The notes beneath the pieces were generated by a model. It was given only the letters and a program-made list of their open reading frames with translations, did not search any database and was not told where the DNA came from. A stretch of DNA of 64,000 nt from Paramacrobiotus metropolitanus. Taxonomy: Eukaryota; Tardigrada; Eutardigrada; Parachela; Macrobiotidae. Below are positions 46,147-59,500 of this stretch, piece by piece; position 1 is the first letter of the stretch; the number at the start of each line of letters is the position of its first letter. The DNA lies in NCBI RefSeq assembly GCF_019649055.1, contig NW_026570223.1, forward strand, positions 1,798,001 through 1,862,000, read 5' to 3'. The translations under genes were made by a program, and so were the position numbers.

Positions 46147-48183
46147 CAGTGTGTGCTATCTTGGATCATGCTTGTTCGGAATCTGCATGGAAATGAATAT
46201 TTTGTAAGCACTTGCAGGATTTGGGGCTAATCGAAGAGTAACTAAGAGTCGGCGAGAAACCAGCTAAATTACTGTGTACCGCAAGTGCGGTTGGTCAAGC
46301 ACATCTTTTTATGGTTTTACTAGAAAATTCAGATTGTGCCCTCGACTGGGTAGTGTGCCGGTACATAGCAATAAATTCATAAAAATTCGTGTAAAAACGA
46401 TATCATACATAAGTACTTTAACGTGCAAAACTACAAGACGTTCGGCCCATAACAGAACATTTGCGCACCTGTTTGTATTGGAAACCGCTTGGAATTTTTT
46501 TCACCAGTTACCCGACAACCGGATGCTAAGCGCACAAACGGGTTCACACCAATGTACGTAATCCTTTTCGCTACAAGATACCATAAATCAATAGATCTTA
46601 ACATAGTTTCCGAGGGCTTCTTAAATATACAGTAGAGAGTGACGCATTCTATGTAATTCGTATTAGTTTTTGTGTCAAATCCAATTGTATACAATCCCCG
46701 AACAGGATAGCGTAGAGGAAGTGTTTTTGTTATGAATTCTATTTTTGTACTCAGTTTGTACTTGTATGTGTTACTTATTTAAATTACCACCCTCGTTTTT
46801 TACATGCACTTGACAGTTTTTAAAAAAACTGACCTTTCTTTTATATAGCGTCGTATTCAGTCAGAGAAATCGAAATAATTATCGTTGCTTTTAAAATCAA
46901 GCCAAAGAAAAAACTGTAAGCATACCTTGACGTACACATTCTGGAAGTTAAAGGAAATGATAGCCACCATATGCAATAGACATAATAATACCTAATAATT
47001 CTTAAGATCCAGGGGAAATCATTCTGTTTATGCGTGTTTATGGGTTGTCGTTCGCCTGTACCGATTCAAATATGTACAGTACATGCGCAAACGGTACGGG
47101 AATGTCGACGATACAAAAAATTTACTGTATTCACAATAATATTATGCATTCATACCTTATGGTCTAACAATGGTACTCGCAGTAATCATAGCAAAAAAGA
47201 GTTATTGCGCATAAAAAATGGAAACTACGACGTACTGTATTTCTTTGCATATTCAAAAGCTTCCTGTTCGTTAAAGAAAGCAATATCTACCTCGTATCAT
47301 AGTTTGGCAATAAAGGTTAGGTAATATTATATTCTTTTCAACCAAATCATTCTTCAGTCAGGAAGTCAAGCACTTGTAAGAGTCCATTAAACCATTGCCA
47401 ACACATGATCATGACGATATTTACTACGTCTTATGTCAACCAAATAAATCAGATTTAATTAGATCGAACTGATAAAATAATTGTTTCGGAATGTTTAAAT
47501 CGAAAGACATACTCGCAGATCGGCTGGAAATAGCAATATAATAAAGGTTAAAAAATGGCTCCGTAATTTGGATGTGTACTCAGTATAAAACACAACACGG
47601 GAATTTCAAATACGCACAGTACAACCGCAAATGCAGCAATATTTATATCTAAAAAAAGGTAGACTGTAAAACTATATGAGCAAACTAATTTCCACAACAT
47701 GTCTGTTAAACAATAAATAACATTTAAAAGCAAAGTTAAGCTCGTGTAAAAAAATAACTGCGGTGAAAAATGCGATCTGCAGCTTGGAGTGCAGTTACCA
47801 TTGTTTCGCATTGGGAAATCACAAGCAAAAATGTAATATCATCCATTATTTATGTACATAAACCAAAACTTTATACGAGCAATTTGATTTTCCGACGCAA
47901 GAACAATTTCGAAAGAACATGGACGGATAGCTCACATAAGTGACATAACTGATACATAAGATCGGAATGTTGCCCTCGAAAACTGAGCTGCCACACCTGG
48001 CTGTTACACATTTTACGTGCTCACAAAATTAATATCAGAATATATTCTAGCATATTGATTAATGCGTACGTACAGCATTATCATCTAGCGCCAACGCAAT
48101 CGTTCATTTCCTACCTTGTTCCTACTCTATTCAACCGGCGCTTCGGGCAGTCGATCATGGTTATTAGAACGAACGGAAATTAG

Positions 48184-48191
48184 TATAAAAG
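48184..48191 (+). promoter_or_regulatory. TATA box of chitin-binding gene 2
   Basis: TATAAAAG lies 102 bp before the start codon, identical to the box of gene 1. Confidence 0.55.
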
Positions 48192-48285
48192 AAACTGCAG
48201 CTAATTAAGAAGATTTATCATTAACTCTATCTAATACATATACACAGGACCTATCATAACCCTGTTTTATTCCCTAGTTGAAAAC

Positions 48286-49072
48286 ATGTTAAAAGCCGTC
48301 GTCCTACTTTGTTTGGTCGGGGTCAGTGTCGCGCAGACGCAATATGTGTGGGATTTACTGAAACCGGCTCTGAATGTGGCGGAAGTGCAGGCCATCTTAG
48401 CCAACAGGGATGCCAATCAGTTTCCCACATATGCCAGCGTCCCGCAAACCGGCTTCCGGTGTGACAGCAAGAAACAGCCAGGATTCTACGCCGACACGGA
48501 AGCCCAGTGTCAGGTCTTCCACCGATGCGATTTCAACGGAAACCAGACTAGTTATCTGTGCGTCAACAGCACGGTGTTCAATCAGGTCACTCTCGTGTGC
48601 GACTATTTTTACAACGTCGACTGCCAAAAGTAAGTTTTATGAGAGGAAATCATAAGCATTTTCGAATTCCGCCAATACCGTACACATCGTTTGCACTTTG
48701 CACATTAAATAAGTGCATATTATGCATGTAATAATCCGAAGTTGTGGTGGTGCTTTTATAATTAATTTTTATTAACATGCCCTGCAAAATGTGTGTGGCC
48801 TTACGTCGCGCAAATTATGGCTACGTATATACCGTCGGCATCTTGTCGAACCCCTTCTTTTATACAGATTCGCCTCGTACGAAAACTTTGCCAATTCCCG
48901 TCTGTATACTGACCAACCGCTCTTCGATACTCCCCCTTCCAGCTACGTACAGCCCGGAGCTGGAGCTGCTCAGATTCTCACAAATGACAAACCATCAAAA
49001 AACCGATCCTTCAAGCCGAGTCAGCGCCTAAAGGTTTTACAGAATACTCCATTCGGGAATAAGATGAAATAA
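48286..49072 (+). CDS. Secreted chitin-binding type-2 protein (copy 2)
   Basis: This encodes 182 residues in exons 48286-48629 and 48868-49072. The signal peptide (VVLLCLVGVSVAQT) is followed by QYVWDLLKPALN and one CBM14 domain whose core QPGFYADTEAQCQVFHRCD is identical to that of copy 1. Exon 2 gives YENFANSRLYTDQPLFDTPP, a short Lys/Ser-rich stretch, and the ending LQNTPFGNKMK, shared with copy 1. Nucleotide identity through the domain is very high, with long identical runs, which suggests a recent duplication or gene conversion. The predicted role is an extracellular chitin-associated structural protein. Confidence 0.9.
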
Positions 49073-51764
49073 GATGTGGAGACGTCATGCCGACAGCGAT
49101 GACCAATATCGGACTTGGGAAAGCTGGAAATAACAGGATGATTTTTTATACAGTTCGCATGTCTGCTGATGTTCTTGCGGTCGCACTTATTACGTTTATT
49201 GTATGTGTGCATATGCAAAACGTTTTTCGTTGTACAGCGACACGACAGAGTTTCGATATATTAACTTCTACAGATGGTTTGTGAAATTAAAGTCGGTTAT
49301 AGATGTACTATTGTTTTATTCCACATCGCGCAATGATAAAAGGACGCGGTTTTTATTTTTTAGTAACAACGCAAGATGATATAGGATCTGTTGTAAAATT
49401 TATGTATTGCCACCTACGATAACTTTGTTTTGCGATATTTGAAGTAAACATAAAAGGGCAATAAAGTAAAGCTTTTACTATCTTAAACAGTAGGCCAACC
49501 TGTTGCTTTATGTCGTTGTTACGAAGAATAAAAAATGTTCTCTACCTTTACAGCGGTAAATTATCTATATGTACAAGTACACTACTCGTACAAAAATGCA
49601 CCTTTGCGTGCTTTAGCAGACCGAAGAGAAGCGGCTCAGCGTGCAAACGAGATTATCTAAGCATACAAAACGAATTTTCTCTATTTTGTGCTGTCAGTGC
49701 GGATACTCTCCTGTAATGTCACAGAAAGGTTTCCGCAACGGACAGACACCCGTACTACAGAGTACATACACTGCTGTCTGTACAGAGTGTAAAGAGCTAG
49801 ATGACGTCACGTGGGATACGCTGGATGACGTCGCCGGCGCACTTCCGTAAAAGACAGGCATCTAAGATTGCGTTTTGGCAGAGTCGAAGTAGACCTTCGC
49901 CGCACTCCGGTCAATTGTTTTAATAATAATTTAAATTTGTCGAGAATGAACTACCTATTAATGACAATCATGAGACCGTATAACCACAGTGGTATAACGT
50001 ACACACTACAGTACATGGCAAGCATTGTTCGGTGCAATAAGTATATACATCCTTTCGATCGAAGCTATGTTCTGGTGATAAATTTCAGACTGTTATGTTG
50101 TACGAGTAAGTGCTCCAGCGCTCGACTAGGCTGCATGTATGTAATTCTTTTAATAACGTCGGGTAATTGGCAACTTTTACACAGCCACGAGATATTTTGT
50201 TACTCGACTGTTTCTTAACCTCACTTCCTTTCCTGCAGTATGCGTCGCGGCACATTTTCGTCGGAATTTATGGTGATTTTCTGCATTATTAATTAGTCTA
50301 ACCATCCGCCACCCGATCATAAAGCCAATGCTGAAGTATGGTATTGCGGCTTGTTGGGAACAAAATCTCCGTTTGGTTCGTAATATTCGCAATTTTGCAT
50401 TACTGTTAGCGGTCATGTCTCGTAAAACCCGGCATTATATAGCACTGCGCGGTTTTGGCGCCGAAACCTTTATTCATTTGATTGCGAGAAATTTGGAGAC
50501 CTAGGTTAAGAAAATTAGAATAATGAGGTTGTGACAATTAAGGGGAAAAGGTCACCGGAAATTCTGTGCGGTTTGCATGACGAAGATGCTGTCATCGGTG
50601 TCTTGCATTATGTCATCTTGGGAAAATCAACGTTTTCCAAACAGATTTGGGTGGTTCTTAATGCAGACATTCACGAGTTACGATTATTAAAGACGCTTGG
50701 TAATCGCAGCAAACGGTCATTGCAAAATCGTAAAATCTCAGATTTAGAGCACTGTTTTTGACGTCTGTCTAACGACTTCTGTACAACTCTTCGTCGGTTA
50801 AAAATAGCTAACAACAACTGCTAATACAGTGACAAAGCTAACCGCAGAATGAGCTTTGTCTAGAGCTAGGTTCCGGTGTTCCGGTGTCGCTAAAAGGCAC
50901 ATGCAGCAATTAATCTGATTAGCAAATGGTAGACCACAGTAATTCGGCAAGTGTCAATGGCAACAAGCGGCTAAATCAGTAAACGAACGGATTAACGAAC
51001 GATATTTTATAAACGAAGGTTTCCGACAATTAGCGCACAACGAAAAGAAAGCATAAGTATATCTAACACAAATAACACGCAACCGATCACGCTTTTAATT
51101 AATACACCGGTTACCCAGGTTAATCCACAAAATTTGCTTTTAAAATAAGGGAGCCTTAGAATAATTTATCTGTGTACTAAGGGATTAAAAACAAAGCAAA
51201 ACGATATGTCAGTATTACTGTTAATGTTAACTAGTGTGAGTGAAAACGTTTATAATAAGCTGCGATAAACGGTTGTTGTGTAAATATTAATTATGTTAGG
51301 TTTTTCAGTTTTTTGGTTAGTACAACTTCAAAATTTAATGGCTCGAGCTAAATCTTCACATAAACCAGCATTTTACATATACTGGTAACTCCCCATGTGC
51401 AATTAAAAACGAACATACACGCACGCCCCAGATTTTATGTAGCAGTTTATCCTAATCAATAACATTAGAATAATACTCTGGTCACACCAAATACGCCCTA
51501 GTTTTCGAACGTGCGATCGTGTAACTATGTCGGAGCAGTTATTTCCTGCCAAAAACCGATTAAATAACTGATGCCTCGAGGATTAATATAGATCTGCACA
51601 ATTAAACGGAAGAAATTAGAATCCAACATAGCGATACAGTATAAGATTAGACATTCTTTAACTTCGTTGGCTGTTAACCACACCCAGTCGAAATTCGGCA
51701 TTGTTCAGCATCGGCTTTGATTTTTTTCAAAGTATCGATTTAGCTGCGGCAGTAAACTATCCCA
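49073..51764. other. Intergenic, no gene seen
   Basis: About 2.7 kb of AT-rich DNA between chitin-binding genes 2 and 3. Frames at 49641-49850, 49868-50218 and 50531-50761 have no domain or signal peptide. AATAAA at 49460-49465 may serve gene 2. Confidence 0.5.
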
Positions 51765-53122
51765 ATGATAAAGGTCATCACTATTGTCTGCCTTATAGGC
51801 ACCAGCGTCGCACAGACGCAGTATGTATGGGATTTATTGAAGCCGGCTCTGAATGCAGCGGAAGTGCAAGCCATTTTAGCCAATAAAGATGCTGGTCAGT
51901 TTCCTACGTATGATACCATCCCACAGACCAGTTTTAATTGTGCTAGCAAAAAGCAGCCGGGATTTTACGCGGACACAGAAGCTCAGTGTCAGGTCTTCCA
52001 TCGATGCGATATCAACGGAAATCAGACTAGCTATATGTGTGTGAACAGCACTCTCTTCAATCAAGTGACCCTTGTTTGTGATTATTTCTTCAACGTTGAT
52101 TGCGCTAGGTAGGTCGATGCCCATCTTTTAAAAGCCACGGTCAACACAGTTAAGCATGCAACACGCTAATCAAACTTCTTAAAGAAGGATATAAGATTGA
52201 GATTCATCCATGACTTTATTTAGCCAAACTTTTTTACCAAAAACCTGAGTTACCATTAATGGATTCACTAAGCACTTTGGGGGTAAACGTGCATATTTTT
52301 TATTGCAGTGACCTTTTTGTCAATTTGCACCGCGTAAACAAATGTGTTACGGTTGTGTGTTTTGCTGTTATCAGGGTCAATAGTCGATGAGTGCGTCAAA
52401 AATTCTGACTTCGGCAGTTTAGTTACTTTCAAAACATTGATGAATTATTACTACTCTTTTTATTCCTCTCGGAAAGCTGTTATTGATATGCGTCTGTTAC
52501 AGCAACATCACGCTTGTTTCTGATATGCATCTGATTTTCTTTATAACCAAAAAAATCCTTAAAAAAATATGGCAGAATGTCGTCATTGCGTTGACTGACT
52601 TTTAGGTTTGCCGGGTACGAAGATTTCGCCAATTCCCGACTCTACACCGATCAGCCTCTGTTCGATACTCCGCCCGATTCGTACGTACCACCCGGTGTCG
52701 GAGCTGCCCAAATCCTGACCGCTAAGCCCGTCGTACCTGCCGTACCAAAGCCGGCGCCCAAACCCGCCGCGAAGCCAAAACCGGTCGCCCCAGTGGTGCC
52801 GGCGAAACCACAGCCCGCCGCCGTCGCACCGAAGCTGTCCGCCCGCTACACCAACGTAGCACCGGAACCACGTCTGGCGTTGCCAAGCTTCCCTGTACCG
52901 GCTAAGTCAGGAAGTAAACCCCTGGGGCGAGCCGACACGGCTGGTAAAGTGACAGCCGGTGTGGTTAAATCCAGGTTTACTAATGCCCAAAGCGAGCCGC
53001 GATTGATTATGCCGAGACCGTTTATACCCAGTGCCGATAATCGAGCGGGAAAAGTTTTGTCCGGTAAAGGCAAAGCCTTGCCAAGAAAGAGTGCAAGAAA
53101 ATTGCGTTTTGATAAGCTCTAA
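51765..53122 (+). CDS. Secreted chitin-binding type-2 protein with Pro/Ala/Lys-rich extension (copy 3)
   Basis: This encodes 286 residues in exons 51765-52108 and 52606-53122. It has a signal peptide, QYVWDLLKPALN and a CBM14 domain as in copies 1 and 2 (core QPGFYADTEAQCQVFHRCD). Exon 2 starts with the same YEDFANSRLYTDQPLFDTPP block but then runs into a long extension of Pro, Ala, Val and Lys. This contains two related segments, RYTNVAPEPRLALP and RFTNAQSEPRLIMP, and a strongly basic end (PRKSARKLRF). The family ending LQNTPFGNK is lost. Such low-complexity extensions are common in cuticular proteins that are cross-linked or form matrices, which is an inference here. AATAAA lies at 53500-53505. 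Confidence 0.9.
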
Positions 53123-53499
53123 TCTTAGCCGACTGATCCATTTTTTATATGGACGAAAAAGGGAAAACTTTCTTCCTAATCCCGTGCGGAAAGATTATAA
53201 TTGTAAATGTAAAATGCTGATTTTTATTTATGAGGACGATACGTCTAACGGATGATTAAGTGTCTGATGTACATTATCGTTTAAATATAACGCATCTGGT
53301 CAATTGTAGCCGGAAGGCAGCGATGATGTGTCGTATTAAGAATTGTAAAACTATGAGAATTAAAGTAGAAGTGGTCTGTAATTAAATCACCCACTTGAAA
53401 AGCAAGCCTTAAACAAAATTAATACGTTATACGACGGATAGTTTTAAGTGAACAGATTTTGTAAAAAACCGCATTGTATTGTAATCGTATTTGGCGGTT

Positions 53500-53505
53500 A
53501 ATAAA
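53500..53505 (+). promoter_or_regulatory. Possible polyadenylation signal of chitin-binding gene 3
   Basis: AATAAA lies about 380 bp after the stop codon; it is the clearest signal seen. Confidence 0.35.
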
Positions 53506-54143
53506 TTTAACTGCACAGCATTATCACTATGGCTGTACAGCAATAATAATAATAACATAAGTCAGCATAATCATTTCTCTCATTAATGGTGCAAAGAAGC
53601 AAAAAGCTTGAAGTATAATTACGTTATTTCTACGATTTTTTTGTTTAAATCTGGCAGTACGCACCAGAATTTATTACCGGCCCTCGTATTGGATAATTGT
53701 TTTCGTCATAAGCCATTCAAAACTTGCTGCTGAACGAAAAGTGTTTCTCATAAAACTACGCATAAATATCAATAACTGATAAGCTAATGTGCTAGTTACC
53801 ATTTGAAACGGACTGTTGCACTGTCGGATGGAGACTTGTACCTGCCGGGCAACAAGTTCGGAATTTTTCTAATAAGAGCGATATCACTGCAAAACATCAT
53901 TTTTAATTTACTACTACAGTTTTAATCAGTTCAACTTCCAATCTAAGACAGGAAATACCATCCACAACCGGAAATACCGTAACAAAGATTCCAGATTCAA
54001 CTGTTTATCAGTGCCATAGCCATTCTTTAGTTCTTATCATAGTATTATGAGACAGATAGTATATTTCTGACCCCCGTAATCTTACCAGTGCATACGCGAA
54101 GAGCGTGATCCACAACTACTCTCCGGTATTTGCTCCGTACGAG

Positions 54144-54153
54144 TATATATATA
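54144..54153 (+). promoter_or_regulatory. TATA-like box
   Basis: TATATATATA lies at a plausible distance upstream of the membrane-protein gene starting at 54292. Confidence 0.4.
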
Positions 54154-54291
54154 CGGCATTGCTTAATCAAAATTTTTGGTTTGTTGGGTGTATCGAAAAA
54201 TTTTATTAGCGTACGACAATCAGGCGCGTTGTGAGATTTCCGTTCACAGATATTTTGAGTTACGGTACATACCTAAATAAACTGCAGCAAA

Positions 54292-55454
54292 ATGTCGACC
54301 AATGTTGAATATTCCTCAAAAACCACCTTGATCGAAAAAGATCATCATCACAAGTAAGTTTATTTGTTAAGACGTTTGGATCATATGTCGACTACGTTTT
54401 TAATCAAATAATTTATAACCGGCATTCGTTGTTAAAGGTCACAGAATGCATTCTGGTGCAAGATCTGTGGAGTTGTGGCCGTCCTGATGACGATTCTGGC
54501 TGTTGTTTTCATTGCTTTATATGCCGTGGAAGCTACCAGAAGTAAGTTAAAATAGTATTGCTTTGCAATTCACTTACCTAAAAAATATTGACTTAAAGTA
54601 CTTGAAGAAACCTTCAGTGCCTCTTAACGATTCCCGATAAAACCAAGAGTCACATTTTGCAAAAGCAAAAGCGTTGCATTTTAATTTTTTGTATTAATAA
54701 TTTATTATGTACAATTTTATAAGCTACCCTAATTCGTCAGCAAATACGAGTCGTATCTCTAAACATCCTTATAAAATGATATTTCCTTCTTTGTCATTTT
54801 AAAATTAACTGGTATTGGTTATTTCCAGAACATCATCACCATACAACACCGATCTTCATCCCTACCACAATGAACCCCAACGAGACGACCACTCTCAGTC
54901 CTAACATGACCACTCCCTTCTTTAATACCACCTTCAACCCCAATATCACCACCTCCTTGCCGTTTAACACGACATTCAATCCCAACATGACCACACCCTT
55001 CAATACCACATTCAATCCTAATGTGACCACTTCCATGCCGCTCAACACCACGTTTAACCCCAACATGACCACAGCTGAGCCCATGAACATGACCACAACG
55101 CATTTTCTACCCAACGTTACTACAGTAACACCCAACGTTACCATGCCCGCGCGCGTTACGACTGAAACGCCAATGGTACCAAGCGTAACCACTGGCGCCA
55201 CCACGAAACGCATCGAAGTGGAAGTAACCGAGCCCGTCGTCGAGACCAACCCGACACTGGATCCCAACCAGTGGCCCACGCTGCCCCATGGCACCCATGG
55301 TCCTTTGGTTTCGTTACGGCCACATCGCCGAACGACCACAGATGGTCCCTGGAATCACGGGATTGCTAAGCGGTCGCTAAAACTCAAGGAGAAGGTGCCC
55401 AAGAAAGAGCACGAACATAAGCCTGAATCTGTTCTTCTGGGAGCCAAATTCTAA
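54292..55454 (+). CDS. Single-pass membrane protein with Asn/Thr-rich glycosylation repeats
   Basis: This encodes 263 residues in exons 54292-54353, 54438-54541 and 54829-55454, in frame throughout. A short N-terminal segment ending in His residues (EKDHHHK) precedes one membrane segment (CGVVAVLMTILAVVFIALYAV). There is no cleavable signal, so a type II orientation (C-terminus outside) is likely. Just after the membrane come KHHHH and then about five imperfect repeats of a 12-15-residue unit around NTTFNPNMTT, packed with N-glycosylation sequons and Thr. The C-terminal part is Thr/Val/Pro-rich, then basic and acidic (KLKEKVPKKEHEHK). No known family was recognised. A glycosylated surface protein or mucin-like coat component is an inference. 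AATAAA lies at 55696-55701. Confidence 0.8.
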
Positions 55455-56511
55455 AGGTCACCTTATATGTTTTTTTCAATACACCATTGGATCTGTCAAA
55501 TTGTGGCGTTAGCCTGCTTGTAAAGCTAAGCTTTTCGCACAGTTTATCGTTTTGTTTTGTAATACCGCACGGTGCGGCTTGAAGTTTTTATGGTTGATAA
55601 CTACCGTGCCGTATGAAGATTGCCTAACAATGCAAAGGTCAATACATAGCGTGTTATCGAGAAATTCCCTTTAATAACTGGATAACATATCAATCAATAA
55701 ACCGGCATAATACTCAACAATCTCTGCTTGCGAGTGAAACTTCCGCTCTTTGACAATATACTCGTATTACACGATCATAATTTTATCACCAGATAATCAA
55801 GCTTAATTGTTAGCCGCTGCATTCGTTGGTAAAACGATAAACTATATTCTGCGAAATATCGCAGGAAATATGGAATGTTCGATTTCGCGCTGATGTTATA
55901 TGTTGGTATTATCCATAATTCTAGTTACTACCTACGATTACATTTGTCCACACAGTATACTCGTATTGTATCTGTACGGTAAATTAATTTTATATACAAC
56001 AATGTATCCGAGTCATCCCTTTAAGGGTTTGCTGTGCTTAAAATTATACTCATATAATCGCGTTCACATTATTTACAATTAGAATTATACATACATGGTC
56101 CAATTACGTATTTTTTGCGTTGTATTAGCAACTTAAAATACATGCGCTAAATGCGTCAAAAAAAGAACTTCATAAAGCCAAGGTAGCACACTATGAATAA
56201 ATTATTAGGGGAGAGCATTGTCTGAAAATATGTAGATGTATGCTATGCAAGAAAAAGCAGCCACAGAAGCTATCGACCGAAGGATGGGTTACACAGCCAC
56301 CTTTTGTTATGCTCTTCTTAAAGAATTGCCAAAATGGCAAAAATATCCTAGCGCAAAGGAGCGTAAATCATTTGCAGTACCATAAAGAATGTCAGAGCAG
56401 ACACATTTACGTATAATTTCATTCCAGTGTAAAACTGTATATAACATAAGAAAATAAAAATCAGCGTTTGCACAACTTTCGACAACAAACACCGTTTAAT
56501 TCCATGTCACG
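55455..56511. other. Intergenic, no gene seen
   Basis: AT-rich DNA; it contains AATAAA at 55696-55701 for the preceding gene. Short frames at 55900-56082 and 56307-56492 are without features. Confidence 0.55.
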
Positions 56512-59500
56512 ATGATTATCCCCGCCCGGGTTGTTTTAGCGTATTTTTGTTTTGCCTCGTTCTGTCACCGCAACGCCTACTCATATCGTCGAGCAACAAA
56601 AAAACCGGAAACTCAAATCCAGCCACTGACAATGTGCATCATGATGGAGAGGAATACAACGGGACTGATTTATGATTATGATCGCATGCAGGCTGCGGTA
56701 GACATGGCCGTGCAGTACGTTAACGAAGTGGTGGTGGCACCCTATTTCTATATCCAGATAGTCTACGTTGACCTTGGGCCAGTGTGTCTGCCGGCTAGCC
56801 TAAGCAGTGCTCCAGCTTACGCGTTGCGCTTATGGGAGAAACAAATTCAATGCAAAGTATATCTTGGACCAGGTAAAAACATTATATATTATATATCTTA
56901 TCCGTGGCTTCAAAATAGATTGATTTTTTTAAATAAACACTGACGTGTAAGTTTTCAGTACCTGTACTGATATGCAACAGCGTTTCATGCGAGTTGTCCG
57001 CACGTCAATATATTAAATTAGGCGATTGCAAATTTGCAATGTACAGAGTACAACTAAGTTTTACAACAAATTAGGTACAGTATACATATATGAAATGGAC
57101 TGGAGGTTTTTAAATAATATTTTAAGGTCTTGCAGTTTTCATGAGCACCTTTTTTGCTTTAGTTACTTCATCTTTCTTAGCAGAATAATAGTTTTTTCGA
57201 GATATGGTGTTCGCCACTGATTTAACCCTTTGCAACCAACTGTACGCGTGGTCAAGCTAATATTAAGGCGCACTTATATGTAAGATCTCTTCACTCGGTA
57301 AGATGCTTTTCGAGAGAACACAGGAGAAACGGTGCACCCAATTTCTGAAGCAGCGAATCAGTGTTGCTTTAATGCGAGGTATAACGCTGTTTGTGTTCAG
57401 GAAACATTTTGTATCGGAAAAAGACTGGATGAAGTGTATTATGTGCTGAAATGATAAACTGCGTAATTTTGCTGTTAACCTATGTTAATGTGAATGATAT
57501 AAAATAATAAACTGATATTCATGCGCTAATACGAGTAAAATGAAAGGTTGCGGCTACGCTGCTGAGGCGCTTAGTGATATCGCGGAGCCACTGGACATTG
57601 CCATCATCGGTCTGCCAGCCGCCACCGTGGGAATAACTGCTGATGTGTCGCAGTTCGAGGTGCTGACGAGAATGTCCATCACATTCCCCACCGTGCAAGT
57701 GGCCCTAGTGAAGTTTCTGAAATATTTCCGCTACACTAGCGTGGCCTTTTTTATTGACGCGGATCTTATATTCTACAAAGAAATGGGCGCGTTAATCGAA
57801 GCAGCGATGCGCGACGGACAAAACCGACTATCGTCGTCATTTGACGAATTTCATAGCCGCGAATACGATGAACCGTTGATCCGGAGCTTTCTTGAACGCG
57901 TGTCGACAGCTGCCACGGGTAAGTACGTAAGCGGAACATTGTTTTAAATCAAAAAGTATCTGGTTCGTTTTGTTAGTTATTGTCGTTCTTACGGACTCGA
58001 TTGGACTGCGGACATTTATGGTTGGTCTCGTCTATTGATAGTGCAAGTTTTGCCACAATAATCGTATATGTAGTTTTAACACAATAAGTTTGTAATGAAT
58101 GCAGCTCACGGCCCACGAAATGCATCTCACACGTGGAAGGCATGTACGTATATCGCGATATGTAATGCCGAGTTGACCTTTCGCAGAACTGTGATTTCTA
58201 GCACATAAATAGTTAGTTCTGATGCACAGATATTTATTGCGGTGGAGTTATACGATAGCCAGATATGGGGAAAGTTCACGTGGAAAACAGGACAACCGGA
58301 TGACGAAGTGCGAGTTTATGCGTATGGCTAAGTCGATAATTAAGGTATAGCCATTTCGACCTTTAAATCGTTTCACAGGTGATCCGCGAAGCATACCGAG
58401 CGGTTTTCCTGTTAAGTTTACAACTGGAAGACAGTGGAACGAAAGAAAAAGATTTAGTCCTTTTCTGGAAGGAGGTTATACGACGATCGAAAATGATATT
58501 TGGGTACAACGGATTCACCCAGTTCGATCAAGTAAGTACATATGTACAGTAGACTGGTGATCATTATCCGTGGACTATATGCAACCTCCTTTTAAAACTG
58601 ATACACATGTAAAAGCAGTTAATACCTAAATACCTAAAAACAAACCTATGAGTTTTGTTTTTAGAAAAATGTCGATCCAGTTGTGGTGCATGCATACGAA
58701 GCAGTTCTAATGTAAGTAAACATCATTACTACTACGTTTTGCACGTGAAGGTCCGAATTGCGGTTTTCAGTTTGCATAATGGTGTAGTGATTTTCTAAAT
58801 TTCAATATCGCAGGTATGGCCTACTCGTGGCACAAATGCACAGGGAAGGTGCCGATTATTCTAGCGGAGCACTGCTCTCGAATTACACTATGAACTTTAC
58901 CTTCGAGAGCCCCATAACCGGAAAAGTGTATCTGGATGATAATAGTGATCGTGAAATACCTTATATCATGCGGGCGTTTAGCGAGCAGTCTCAAAAACAC
59001 GAGGTGATTTTACTAGCATACATTTCTCGTATTCTTTTGCTATTAAATATCATGCGCTGCAGTAGACCACCAATTCCAAAATTCTAAATATCAAAATATT
59101 TGACTTTTATTCTGGTGCTTAAAATAGTTTATAATAATGTTTTGCCTGTTTCAGACATTATTAGGATTTCCGCTGGATCAATCCACCTTAGTGCAACTGG
59201 GAACGATACGCTTCGTTAACCGTCCATCGTTACCGCCCAACATCGTTCTCTGTCTGGACCGGGCACATTGTACTACAACTGCAAATTCTAGCACCAAAGA
59301 CATTGTCATAGCTATTGTCGTTACTTTTGTCTGCGTACTGGCTCTCGGCGCGTTTGTGGCTGCCTGGTATCTTAAAAGGCACGTCACTCTTTCCGGCTGT
59401 AGCATTATTTATAAATGCGTATAACTGTGTTAATAAGGGCCGCTTTCATCCTACAGGAAGCACAGGAGTGACCTTGACCCGTACTGGTGGCGTATATTGA

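Larger units (their letters stand above)
46022..48285. other. Intergenic, no gene seen
   Basis: About 2.2 kb of AT-rich DNA between chitin-binding genes 1 and 2. Short frames at 46274-46561, 47034-47324 and 47548-47811 have no recognisable features. Confidence 0.5.
53123..54291. other. Intergenic, promoter of the next gene
   Basis: AT-rich, no coding sequence seen. A TATA-like run TATATATATA lies at 54144-54153, 148 bp before the next start codon. Confidence 0.5.

Noticed and set aside
49641-50761. Several 70-116-codon frames between chitin-binding genes
   Set aside because: They have no features, composition follows the AT-rich surroundings, and no splice continuity was found.
54819-55339. 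167-codon minus-strand frame with repeated Gly/Val segments
   Set aside because: It is antisense to the repeat-containing membrane-protein exon; the plus frame joins in phase with two upstream exons including a membrane helix.
58230-58531. Alternative reading of the cyclase exon at 58379 in another frame (GDPRSIPSGFP...)
   Set aside because: It joins exon 2 in phase but then breaks the frame into the next exon; adding the small exons at 57977, 58105 and 58230 gives a continuous ANF-receptor domain.
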